Under the pieces are notes generated by a model. It did not search any database and had not been told where the DNA came from. It worked only from the letters and a program-made list of their open reading frames with translations. Positions 31,357-41,550 of a DNA stretch of 64,000 nt are shown here, one piece after another. A program made the translations under genes and the position numbers. The number at the start of each line of letters is the position of its first letter. The stretch's first letter is position 1. This DNA is from Argyresthia goedartella (taxonomy: Eukaryota > Arthropoda > Insecta > Lepidoptera > Argyresthiidae). The stretch is taken from positions 28,414,383 through 28,478,382 of the forward strand of contig OX463814.1 of the NCBI GenBank assembly GCA_949825045.1, in the 5' to 3' direction.

Positions 31357-34300
31357 TTAATGCCGATCATATTGATTTATGAAATCCTCAAGAGTGTAGA
31401 AGCACTTCTTCAACAAGTATTTTTGCAACGCATTCTTAAATTTGGTCATGTTGTCAATTAATTTTAAGTCAATAGGCAATTTATTGTACAGGACAACGGC
31501 CTGGTACCTTGCACTGTGACTTGCAACTTGCAGTCTGGGAAATAGTATCTCGATTTTTATATCTTTGCGTCTTGTATCGTTACGCACATGTTTTTCTTCT
31601 GATGACTCGTACTTTGGCATTTTTTTTGTTAGGTTCATAAGAAAGACAAGAATATAGAGACACGGTACTGTAAGTAAACCTAGTTTAACAAAGTGCTCTT
31701 TGCACGTTTCCCACTGTGGTATTCTTACCTTACGTATTGCTCGCTTCTGGCATATGAACGCTTTTTTAATATTATACTCGTAGCTATGATCCCAAAACAT
31801 GATGCTATACCGTAATTTAGATTCAACTAATGCATAGTAAACAGCTTTTAGTTGGATTAAGCTTAGTTCATCTCTTAAACTTCTCAAGGCATAACATGAT
31901 GAACTAATAGAACTTTCTATTGCTGCTAGCTCCTGTTTCTAGTTAAGAAAACAGTCTAAATGGACCCCTAGAAATTTGACTATATTTACTCGTTCGATTG
32001 TACTGTCATTAACTTTAATCTCGAGAGTATCATCATTTCTGGCAGTGCTTTTGAAAAGCATGACATTTGTTTTGCTAGGGTTTATGTGGAGATTATTTCC
32101 GCTGAACCACTCATTAAAAGCTGAAAGAGCTTTAACTACAATATCATTTAGTGTTTCTATGTCATCAGCATAAATAATCGCATTTGTGTCATCAGCAAAT
32201 AAAACAAGTACACAATAATTTAATGTCCGGATTTTTATTAAGTATGTAGACTATTAAGTCATTTGTGAATATGATGAAAAGAACTGGTCTCAATATGGAT
32301 CCTTGTGGTACTCCTATTTTTATTTTAGATATATCGGATTTTGCCACTTTTTCCGTATCATTATTTTCATATTTAATTTCAACAAATTGTGTTCTATTTT
32401 GTAGATAGCTCTTAAATAAATTTAGGGTATTTTCTCTAACGCCGTAGTGTTCTAATTTGTTTATTAATAATGTATGGTCTACTGTATCAAAAACGGAACT
32501 AAGATCCAAGAAAAGTCCAGCCACTTTCTTGCTATCATTGAGATTCTTGACAACATCATCAATCAGAGAGTCAATAGCGTCCATCGCACCAACGCCTTTT
32601 TTGATATCCGAACTGCCGGTTACTAAGTATATTATTGCTAGCGAGGTGAAAAATTAATCTTCTTTTCAATAGTTTTTCAAATTTTTTTGATAACGTAGTT
32701 AAAAGCAGGCCTATACATTTTTGAATCTGTTTTAGGCCCTTTTTAAAGATAGAAATGACTTTTGGTATTTTCAACTGCTCTGGGAATATAAAATTGTCAA
32801 AACACAAATTAAAGAAATATATTAATGGTTTTGCTAAAATGTCAATGTTGTCTTTTATAATACAAATTGGGATTTCATCATAATCATATGATTTTTTATT
32901 ATTTATTTTTGATACTAGCTTGGTTATTTCAGCAGATGTGACATTTCTTTAGATCATACTGTTTTCTACTTTTTTGGTGTTTCCGTTAGATATGATTCTG
33001 ATATATGGTGGTTTTCGATAGAAGATTTTTTACAGTTAAACTGATCAGAGAAAATTTTTGCTATTTTAATAGGATCATTTACAATCCTGTCATCAACCTT
33101 AAGCATAAGTTTATCCTTAAACTTGAAATCAAAATCAAAATCAAAATCAAAAATCATTTATTTCCATAGGATGTTGTTACATCACTTAGATCCGTCATTA
33201 CATTTTTTTTGGTGAGTTCACTAACCCAATGGCGGAATCTGTGGAGAAGAGCTCACCGAAGAAACTCCACAGTCGTCGCATCTTTTGCGTTTCCTTTTTT
33301 AAATAAAATATTGTCAAATTACATAATGAATGCTAATTATATATCGAAACTTGAGACTGCTTTTATTGCGGTGTTTATTAACTACTTGCCAAATTGATTT
33401 GGGGATGTTGGTAGATTGACTAATGGCATTTCTTACTGATAAACTTTGCAGACCTTTTATAACTTTGCGGTACTGACATACCTGCGTTTAAATTGAAGAA
33501 CAGAGTTGTCAATGTTTTCTCCTTTAGCCGTACTGAGAAATCTCTTCATTTTACTAGACACTCTTAGACTCCTAGTTATCCATTTTTTCTGCATACCTTT
33601 ACAGAGATTTACTTTCATTTTACATTTCCGATAGCTGTAATTAAATATTTCTGTAAATTTATTTAAAAACGTGTTAATACCCACTCCTTGCCAATTTTGT
33701 GAAGCGATATTTTCTCTGAAAGCATTTCGAATAATTTCGTTAAAGTTTCTTTGCTTTTTATAAATAAATTGTTCTTTGTATTGTCTCTGATTATGATTCA
33801 CAAAGGAGCTTCTAAAAGTACCCGAAATACAAGCATGCCCATCGGCCAAGTTATTGTGGGCTATGTCAATATTGGTAATTTCGTCATTATGAATATTTGT
33901 AATTTTAAAAGCAATTCCAACGATAAAACTTTCTTAGAGAGCTCCCATGGAAAAAATAGAGATATCGTCATTTTAATGAAACGGGACATTAGCGAGCGGA
34001 CTTCGCGGGCGACTCCGTGACAGAAGCGGCCATTTTGCATTTTTGGGTTTGACATATCAGAGGCTAATAGACTTAATTTCTTATCGAAAAAGTGCTCCAG
34101 TAACATCTCCAGTTGACTCATAAACGTATCTAAATTTTTGTCGTTTGGTGTGCGATATATACAACAGATATTAAGTTTTGTATTAATATCCCTAATACCA
34201 CAAATTTCAAAAGAGTCCATTTTGTACATTCTTTTGCATACTTATAACTCTTCAAATTCACAATTTTCTTTTGCTAATATGAGTGATCCACCCCTTTTCT

Positions 34301-34500
34301 TATTGACTCTAGTTGTGTATGAAACCATGCTATAATGGGTCATATTGAAAAGTGGTGCAGATGCTTTATTTAGAAAATGTTCAGTCATACAAATATAGGT
34401 GGGTTTATTTTCTAGACAGTGCAAGTATAACTCAAATTCGTCCTTCTTAGTACTTATACCACACACATTCTGATGTAATAAAGCTACACTTTGATTTAAA
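31357..34500 (-). pseudogene. LINE-F ORF2 (endonuclease-RT), fragmented
   Basis: The endonuclease start 'HQNVCGISTKKDEFELYLHC' and 'YICMTEHFLNKA' (34466-34370) is followed by a stop near 34240 and 'LNICCIYRTPNDKN'. The linker 'GMQKKWITRSLRVSSKMKRF' lies at about 33600. In the RT, 'LPEQLKIPKVISIFKKG', 'LFLDLSSVFDTVDHTLL', '[16 protein letters not shown]' and the catalytic box FADD (32188-32199) are readable. The C-terminus has 'FWDHSYEYNIKKAFICQKRA', 'LYNKLPIDLK' and 'LLKKCFYTLEDFI'. Several frameshifts and the 33125-33395 insertion inactivate it. Confidence 0.75.
33125..33395 (-). mobile_element. LINE fragment inserted in LINE-F
   Basis: On the minus strand it ends in 'ggaaataaatgatttttgat' and a (TTTTGA)n tail at about 33122-33155, the tail type of lepidopteran LINEs. 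It splits the LINE-F linker between 'YVSTAKL' and 'KDKLMLKVDDR'. The right boundary is approximate. Confidence 0.55.
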
Positions 34501-34554
34501 TGTAATACAGCATTTTGTTTGTCTAAAATGAAATTATTAATGAGTGGCTGAGGA

Positions 34555-34985
34555 AAACAAAAAATGGAGGAGTAATTATTAGTACGGAATCTAAGGATGA
34601 CGTGGAGAAGTTAAAATAGTCTGCCCAACTCACAAACTCTGGCCTTACAGTCGAAGAGCCCAATAAGCGCAAGCCCAGAATAATAATTATAGGAGCACCA
34701 TCAGCTAACCGAAAAAGATCTACTTTTTTTTTAATTTTATACTATGGTCTCAAGTTGCTTCAAATACCAATAGTACGGTCTTGCACCTAAGTCCTGCAGG
34801 GAAACCGGCCTGCAGCCACTGAGGAGAAGTAGGTCATACGGTCAACGAGCGCACCAGAATACCGACCCAGCTAAACGTGCGACGTGCAGCCATTACAAAA
34901 AGCCCAGTGACCATAAAACAGGTGGCAAAAAGTGTCCAGCCAAGATATTAACCACGAACAAATATAAAAATTGGTTGACTATGTG
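34555..34985 (+). pseudogene. LINE ORF1 (gag-like) remnant with zinc-knuckle trace
   Basis: 'TKNGGVIISTESKDDVEKLK'-like sequence (about 34557-34616) resembles the fold preceding zinc knuckles in R1/Jockey-type ORF1 proteins. Frames around 34800-34960 read 'CSH' stop 'GEVGHTV' and 'CSHYKKPSDHKTGGKKCPAK', degenerate CCHC fingers. It lies upstream of LINE-E on the same strand and may be its ORF1. Confidence 0.45.
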
Positions 34986-35149
34986 AGAGCCTAAGAGCGC
35001 CATACAAAAGTGTAACTTCAAGGCCTAATTAACATTTTTAATGATAACATAAATAATTATCTAGATAATTTTTCTGTAACCGCATCAAGTTCATGCGAAG
35101 TTGATAAATGTAAATTATTTATTGCTGACAGCTCAAATTCCATCAAAAT

Positions 35150-37785
35150 TCTAACAAAAAACATTCGTAGTATTAACAGAATCATGGACAGCTTAAACGT
35201 TCTTCTTCACACTATAAACATAAATTATGACGTAATCATCGTCACTCAATGCTGGCTGTTAAACAAAGCACATAACTTACCATCGTTACCCGATTTCAAC
35301 TGCTTTTATACAAAGTTGATCTACTTACAAAATAATGGAGTTGTCGTGTACACAAAAAAATACCTCTAAACTTCCGTAGAGGACGTTACCCTCTAGATAG
35401 CAATTGTCTTATGATAAAGATAGGCAAAGATTCTGCCTTACTTTGCATATAAAGATCTCCTTCTTACTATAATAAAAATAGATTTAAACATCATTAGATG
35501 ACATCCTGCGAAAGTTATCTGGAATGAAAAACCTTATTTTAATTAGAGATATCAATTTAAATAAACTACCCGGAAAGGAAGACTCGGACACCTAAGACTA
35601 TCACTATTTGTGCTCCTTTAATAGACTTTTCCCGGCTCATATAATCCCCACTCAATAAAGCGGATCCTTTTTAGACCACATATTCCTGAAAACTGGACTT
35701 GCCTCCCAAACAGTTGTAATAAACTCCTCCATCACTGACCATCATGCCGTCCTGCTCAATATCGAAGAAAATATCTTCATGGACGATAATAAAGATAAAT
35801 AAGAAAAACCTTGAATATGATTTATGCAAAGAAGACTTTAGCCCAGTTTACAGTTTTTGCAATGTAGACGAATCACTGTCATACTTTACAAATAAATTAC
35901 AAGAAATACTAAATAAACACACGTACTGTATTAAACTCAATAAGAGGAAATTTAATATTAAACCATGGATAACACCGGAGTTGCGTCGCTGCATAAAACA
36001 TAGAGATAGTCTTCATATGAAATTAAGATCTAATCCTGAGAACATTATTTTAAAAATAACATACAAACGTTACCTTAATTTTTGTAACAACATATTGCGA
36101 AAACTGAAAACAGCACATGAAAAATCTGTGCTTATGTCAGCAGGCACAAGTAGTAGAAAAATTTTGAAATATTTAAAACAAGTTACAAATACCTCAGCAA
36201 GTCATGAGTCTTCATCGGAACTATTACAATCTGGATCATCACCGTCTGTGTCTGCAGATATTGTAAATGACTATTTTGCAAACATTGGAAAGTCTCTCAT
36301 CATCATCATCATCAATAAGCCCAAATTGACCCACTGCTGAGTAATAGGCCTCTAGCGGATAAAATATCTTACTCTAGTATGCCCCAGACTGAAACTCAAA
36401 TTGATCCTCCTTTAAATTCCTTTGTTTTACTAGACACGTATATTGAAGAAATTGCAAGAATAATTATGAAACCTAAAAGATTACTGTGCTGTGTGTACTG
36501 TGAAAATAGGCCTATTTCAGTACCAACTGTAATTTCTAAAAACCTATAAAAAAACATAAATAGAAGGCTCATGAATTTCCTAAGAAACACCCTACTTTAT
36601 CTGACAGACAGTATGGATTCCGACCTCAACGCTCTGCAGCCGAAGCCGTCGATTTTCTCACAAACCTCGTAGTGAAGTAATTATACAAACGAAAAAACGC
36701 AATAGGAATTTTCTTAGATCTTGCAAAACCATTTGATACTATTTCTGTTCCCAGGCTTTTGTATAAAATGGAATGCATTGGAATCAGGGGAAAACGACTT
36801 GATTTATTTGCAAGACAATCTTACACAGCAAGTAAAAATTAAACATTACTAATTTTGGGGTATCTCAAAGAAATATCCTGGTTCCAACGCTGTTTTTGTT
36901 GTATATTAATGATCTGTGTGACCTTCACATAAATTCGGGGAATATTGTTTCATATGCAGACTATACCGCAATTATCTTCTTGGCAAAAACAGAATATGAT
37001 GCATTTTCACTCGCGCAAGAAGGTTTTAATGCTGTTACAAATTAGCTGCAGCAAAATTTCCTGACTCTCAATACAGAAAAAACAATGTTTACGAAATTTT
37101 CAATGCGTACCATTCATACAAATGCCCCAGAACGAAACTTGCGTGCCTGCATGTTAAGTGCTCATTGTGATTGCCCCACCATCTCTAGACAAACAGTATA
37201 AATATATTTAGGGGTTATTATTGACTCCAATCTTTCCTTCCATGAATATACAAAGTGGACGGATAAACTGGACGGATTCGAAAACTCATTTTCATATTTA
37301 AAAAGATTCGCTCATTCTCTAAGGTTAACTTAATTGAACAAATCTACTACGCACTCTGCCGGTCCCTGCTTAGCTACTGTATAACTTCGTGGGGAGGAGC
37401 CCCAAAAACAACCCTGATGCCATAAGAAAGAGCGCAAAGAGCCGTATTGAAGGTTGCAACAAATCGACCTTTCCTTTTTCCCACCTCTTAACTATATAAA
37501 TGCTGTAAATTCCCAACAGCTCGACAGCTATTTATTTTCAACACGATCTTAAAACAGCATAAACAAATTCATTGTTGTAAACTGAAAATATGCTATTACA
37601 GCGGAGAGTAGATAGAGTATGTAGGGACTACATCCATACTAAACACAAATCCACACAAAAATTCTTCGCATTTCTGTGCTCTCTCTTATATGATAGATTA
37701 AACGCAAAACTATTCTTATTTCAGCAATGCAAAGCCAAACTTTGCGATCTCCTTCAAACCATGACATATGCTGACACGGAGTAAT
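35150..37785 (+). pseudogene. LINE-E ORF2 (endonuclease-RT), many stops
   Basis: 'KNIRSINRIMDSLNVLLHTI' and 'YDVIIVTQCWLLNKAHNLPS' (35160-35290) give the endonuclease start. The linker frame 35744-36300 holds 'KPWITPELRRCIKHRDSLHM' and 'VSADIVNDYFANIGKS'. In the RT, 'DSQYGFRPQRSAAEAVDFL' (about 36605), 'IGIFLDLAKPFDTISVPRL' (about 36700) and 'INDL' precede a catalytic box that reads YADY (about 36954) instead of YADD. 'YLGVIIDSNLSFHEY' and 'GGAPKTT' follow. The lost second Asp and more than ten stops show an old dead copy. Confidence 0.7.
36296..36362 (-). mobile_element. RTE/SINE 3' end with (CAT)n tail inserted in LINE-E
   Basis: 'catcatcatcatcatcaata' followed by 'gacccactgctgagtaatag' and 'gcctctagc' is the reverse of an RTE-like end ('EAYYSAVG') with an (ATG)n tail. 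It interrupts the LINE-E linker just after 'NIGKS'. Confidence 0.65.
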
Positions 37786-38095
37786 TATTAACTTAGATAT
37801 GCTTGCATAATATTAATTTAGACATGCTTTAACTTTGCTGCTTTAATAACATGATTATTTATTAGAGCTAGCAAGTAGGTATGTCTAACATAGCGTTATG
37901 AGAGTAGTTTTATTGTATCTTTGTATTAATATGACATCAAATAGTAGAATAGATATTCAATAGTCTGAAATACAGGCTATGACGTAGCCTAGTTCAGATA
38001 AAAATATACAATATTAAGATATTTTGTACTAACTTAAGACCTAGGTTAAAATTTATACTTTTATATGTCTTGAAATAAATGATTTGAATTTGAAT

Positions 38096-39690
38096 GATAT
38101 GAGTTTGAGTTTTGCAAAGTCTTCTTCCTTGATGTTATCCATACCTAGTGTTCACCATCTTGTATTTAAATATTATTGTATAATCTGGTCCGAACGTCGA
38201 AGTAGACAGCCACGATATTGTTAATATTGAATTTGGCTCCCATTTTCACATTTATGCTTTTGGGGGGATGTTACTTTTTGAAATAAATTATAGTAAATGT
38301 TCATAATTTTAACCTGCTGGCTTGCAGAACAGAAGAACCTAAAAATTCTTTTTAAAGGATGTGAACTCTTGTACCATGGCATATTGTTCAAAATAGTTAT
38401 GCATAAAAAAATGGCAGCGAATGTGTTTCGCAAAATCAATCAGATTGTTATGGAATACAAGTCTTCTACGGCCTCAAATTCAGAAACGCTCCATAAGTTG
38501 TCGAATGAAACATACTTGCGCGGTAATCTTCATCTGAGTCGTATTGTAAAGATCCCCCCCTTTATGTTTTATATTTTTATATTTTAACCTATACTTAACA
38601 AAACGCTTTTAAGCATATGTTAATTGCAGAAATATTCAACAGTAATATTTCTCAGTGTAATGGCCAAATGTGATCGTATTACTGTGGTAGGACTTGCTAC
38701 ATTGTGTAATTTTTTGTTTCAGCAAACCCAGATTCTTTTAGAGGCATGAAATAGGTAAAGAAAATCCATGAGAAAGAAATTAATAGTTTGAGATGGAGGT
38801 GATGTAATTGGTCATAAAAATTTGTTTAGAAAAACTTGGAAAGATCCTTGGACGAGGCAAACATCGAATAATTATAAGCTTAAAGAAGGTAGTTACAGTT
38901 CCCTAAATCTAGATTCTGTCGCTTTTGTCATAAAAAAATGGGGGAAGGGGGGAGTGGTAGATGCCCCAAACCTCGCATCTACCTGTGAATTCCAACCAGC
39001 ATTGCTAAGTGAAAGATCTCGCATTTAGATTAACATCTAGTTGCGAGATCTGTTGAATTCCCTTTAATGAGGAGTAAGGATTTCCCTAAGCTTGGCACAG
39101 GATGCTACAATAGGGCCTAACGGACTCTAAGCGACGCATGTACTTATATCAAATGACAAACATGGAGCTATTTTGATATTCCCTACGGGTGTGATTCCTC
39201 GACCGAATTCCCAAAACTCCAACAAACCGATACGAACTACCTTTCTTGACTTTATGATAATTTTGTATGATTTAGTTAAACAGTGCATGTTGGGATCGTT
39301 ACAGTATGGTTCACAGTTTTGGGCGCAAGTGTAGGCACGTAAATCTAGATACGAAATACATACCAAACTATGGACTCACGCAGCCTATTAGTCTGTTATA
39401 TATCAACGAATGAAATAAATAAAGGCAATAGAATCAAATAACGGATGTATTAGAATAATTTACAGATTTATCCATTTATTTCCGAAGGAACAAAAAGATC
39501 TGATAACCAAACCACCCACGCAGAAAAAAAAACAAGTTGAGAACTTTTATATACTTTTTTAGTAAAAAGATTAGTATCTAAGTATGTTATTAATTACAAT
39601 ATTACGTACTCTAAAATTACCTAGCATGAAATTTGGCAGGGAAACTGCATTAGTATTCCAGAGAATACGAAAACGAATGATATGTGACAA
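38096..39690. other. No gene recognised
   Basis: 1.6 kb of AT-rich DNA. A 96-codon frame at 38297-38587 resembles nothing known to me. Confidence 0.4.
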
Positions 39691-39699
39691 CAGCAAATA

Positions 39700-39870
39700 A
39701 TGCAATCGGAAGACAATCGGACTGCTTGTGGGAGCTCGCGCTAAAGAGCGCGGCTGTCGCTCGCTGGTAGGTACATCGCGTTGACGCGATCTACCCCCCG
39801 CTATCTGCGCGCGGCGCTTCCCTTGCCCGCCCCGCCCCGCGTACCTCGTGACTCGCGTCATCAGATAGAT
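39700..39870. other. GC-rich island
   Basis: About 150 bases rich in CpG ('gagctcgcgctaaagagcgc', 'catcgcgttgacgcgatcta', 'cgcgcggcgcttcccttgcc') in otherwise AT-rich DNA. It contains short palindromes (atcgcgttgacgcgat). May be a repeat fragment or a promoter-like island; no transcript evidence. Confidence 0.5.
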
Positions 39871-39937
39871 TACATTATATAATTATATTTTTTTATGGTA
39901 ATATGCACGTATTATTAATAAGGCGGTTATCATATAA

Positions 39938-40034
39938 TTAGCAGCAGTCAAGGTGGCCAAATAGATCGTAACACGTCTTATAATAACTGCAGTAAGGATG
40001 TGTTATGATCTTGTTTGCCTCTTTGGCTGCTACT
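39938..40034. repeat. Imperfect inverted repeat with about 45-base arms
   Basis: 'agcagcagtcaaggtggcca...atagatcgtaacacgtc' pairs imperfectly with 'gatgtgttatgatcttgttt...gcctctttggctgctact'. Likely an old MITE or foldback. Confidence 0.65.
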
Positions 40035-40326
40035 AACTACATGGCTCTAACTGTTATATACTATACTATGCGGTTCAAATAACATTAAGACTCTTAAAAT
40101 GATATTGTGCTAGCCCTTTCTCTAGTTGATTTCGAAACTGAAATTCTAGTAAACCTCTTTAATACCACCGGCGGCACTTTTTAGTTGCAGGTTTTAATTT
40201 TTATATTGGCATAAGGTTCAAAATAGCGACCCGTCCCTACTACCCTCAGTTTTAAGAGGTTAAGAGTGAATGAAATGAACTTAATTTCATATGTTATGTT
40301 TAATAGATATTGATTTACGTAGGTGT
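40035..40326. other. No gene recognised
   Basis: AT-rich spacer before the twin palindromes. Confidence 0.35.
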
Positions 40327-40393
40327 CAAAAGTGGCTCCAAATGGTTCGTGTGATATAAGTTATATCACACGAACCATTTGGAGCCACTTTTG
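40327..40393. repeat. Perfect 32-bp-arm palindrome (first of two)
   Basis: Arms 40327-40358 and 40362-40393 are exact reverse complements with a 3-base centre (agt). The outer end 'tttggagccac' is repeated directly after it at 40390-40400, leading into the second palindrome. Confidence 0.95.
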
Positions 40394-40400
40394 GAGCCAC

Positions 40401-40465
40401 AACAGGCGACGCAGCGGTCATGTGTTATATATATCATATAACACATGACCGCTGCGTCGCCTGTT
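40401..40465. repeat. Perfect 30-bp-arm palindrome (second of two)
   Basis: Arms 40401-40430 and 40436-40465 are exact reverse complements around 5 bases (atatc). Arm sequence is unrelated to the first palindrome. Confidence 0.95.
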
Positions 40466-41058
40466 CTCTTGTTTTGAACTTGGCAAAGCCTGCCGCGTGT
40501 CTAAATAAGATATCTGTAAGTTTACGCTTGTTGTTCAATCTATCAAAAACGAAAATTAAGCTACTTTTTGGTGTTTTATACAAGACAGTTCAACAATCGC
40601 CTCACACATAAGCACCATTACACCCACAGACTTAGCCAGAGGTCGGCAGAGCTGACGGCAAGCTACGTGATCAATTGACACCGACACCGTCCTTTTGTCA
40701 GAGAAACAATAAGAGCGAACGTAAGACTAAAACCAGATCCGAAGATAATTCATTGTGAACTGTTCAATTTAGGATCGAGAACAATGTACGAGGGGTGCGA
40801 ATGCAAAGGGGCGCTGTTTATCTGCAAGCTTGACTTGAAGGAGCTGTTGGCTTATGAAAATGGACTTTAGAGTTTAATTTTAGGAGGCGTCTTTTCCTTA
40901 TTGGGCGAGCCTCTAATGAATAATTTTATTAGTTTTTCTACAGCTACAGCACTTGCTTTGGTTCTGAAGTAGTGGAGTGGCGTAGTGGTGACTTGCATGC
41001 TATGCACGCTCCCCCACTAAAAATTCTGGGTTATTATCAACAGATCTGTCCAATGTTT
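40466..41058. other. No gene recognised
   Basis: No supported gene or repeat. Confidence 0.35.
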
Positions 41059-41550
41059 GTGGAATCTGATCACGGTCAATTATATCACCAGATTCCATCT
41101 AATCACGATATCCGGGGATATAATTGAATAAACCAATACAATTGTAGTGGAATTGTATTGGTTTATTGTTCCTTCTGATTATGTGATTATGTAGTTCCAC
41201 TATAATTGTATTGGTTTATTGTTCCTTCTGATTATGTGATCAGCTTCCACTCAAAAGTGAGCGTCCACTTATCACACATCATTTTGTTTTACGTCCTTTT
41301 ACCGACTGCATGAAATATTGTTTATTTCTCTGTGTTTTTTAATAAATAAGTTATTGCATTTCCATTTGTACAAGATAAACATCCGAAAAGAATATCACGT
41401 TTCTTCCGAAGTAGCCTGTACAAGAAAGAAAAAGTAAGGTATTGTCATATTACACTCTTGTTTATTTTTTTTAAGGATCAATCGACCAAACAAAATTGCC
41501 GTGGTATCTGATCACGATATCCATGGATATATACCGTGATCAGATTCTAA
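41059..41550. repeat. Possible MITE with GAATCTGATCACGGT ends, holding a 53-bp tandem duplication
   Basis: 'gaatctgatcacggt' (about 41062-41076) is inverted as 'accgtgatcagattc' (about 41534-41548). Inside, AATAAACCAATACAATT (41127-41143) pairs with 41151-41167, and a 37-base block (41151-41187) is repeated exactly at 41204-41240. A further palindrome around 'gatatccatggatat' lies at 41516-41530. No coding sequence. Confidence 0.6.

Larger units (their letters stand above)
31133..34500 (-). mobile_element. LINE-F: CR1/Jockey-type element (-)
   Basis: On the minus strand: endonuclease region (34500-33457), RT (32807-32192), C-terminal domain (31887-31357), AT-rich 3' untranslated region, and an (ATGAA)n tail at 31134-31163. 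A separate fragment is inserted at 33125-33395. ORF1 is not attached. Confidence 0.75.
35090..38095 (+). mobile_element. LINE-E: Jockey/R-type LINE (+), heavily mutated
   Basis: Endonuclease start near 35150, RT near 36540-37100, C-terminal domain to about 37790, 3' untranslated region with 'cttgaaataaatgatttgaa' and a (TTTGAAT)n-type tail ending at about 38095. A short repeat is inserted at 36296-36362. Confidence 0.7.

Noticed and set aside
36296..36320. Possible CRISPR-like or tandem array (CAT)n
   Set aside because: Simple-repeat tail of an inserted RTE/SINE end; no spacers, and the window is eukaryotic.
38297..38587. 96-codon plus frame
   Set aside because: Lys/Ile-rich AT-driven composition without domain signature.
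39571..39861. 96-codon minus frame across the GC-rich island
   Set aside because: Arg/Gly/Ser content follows from the high-GC palindromic DNA; no supporting signals.
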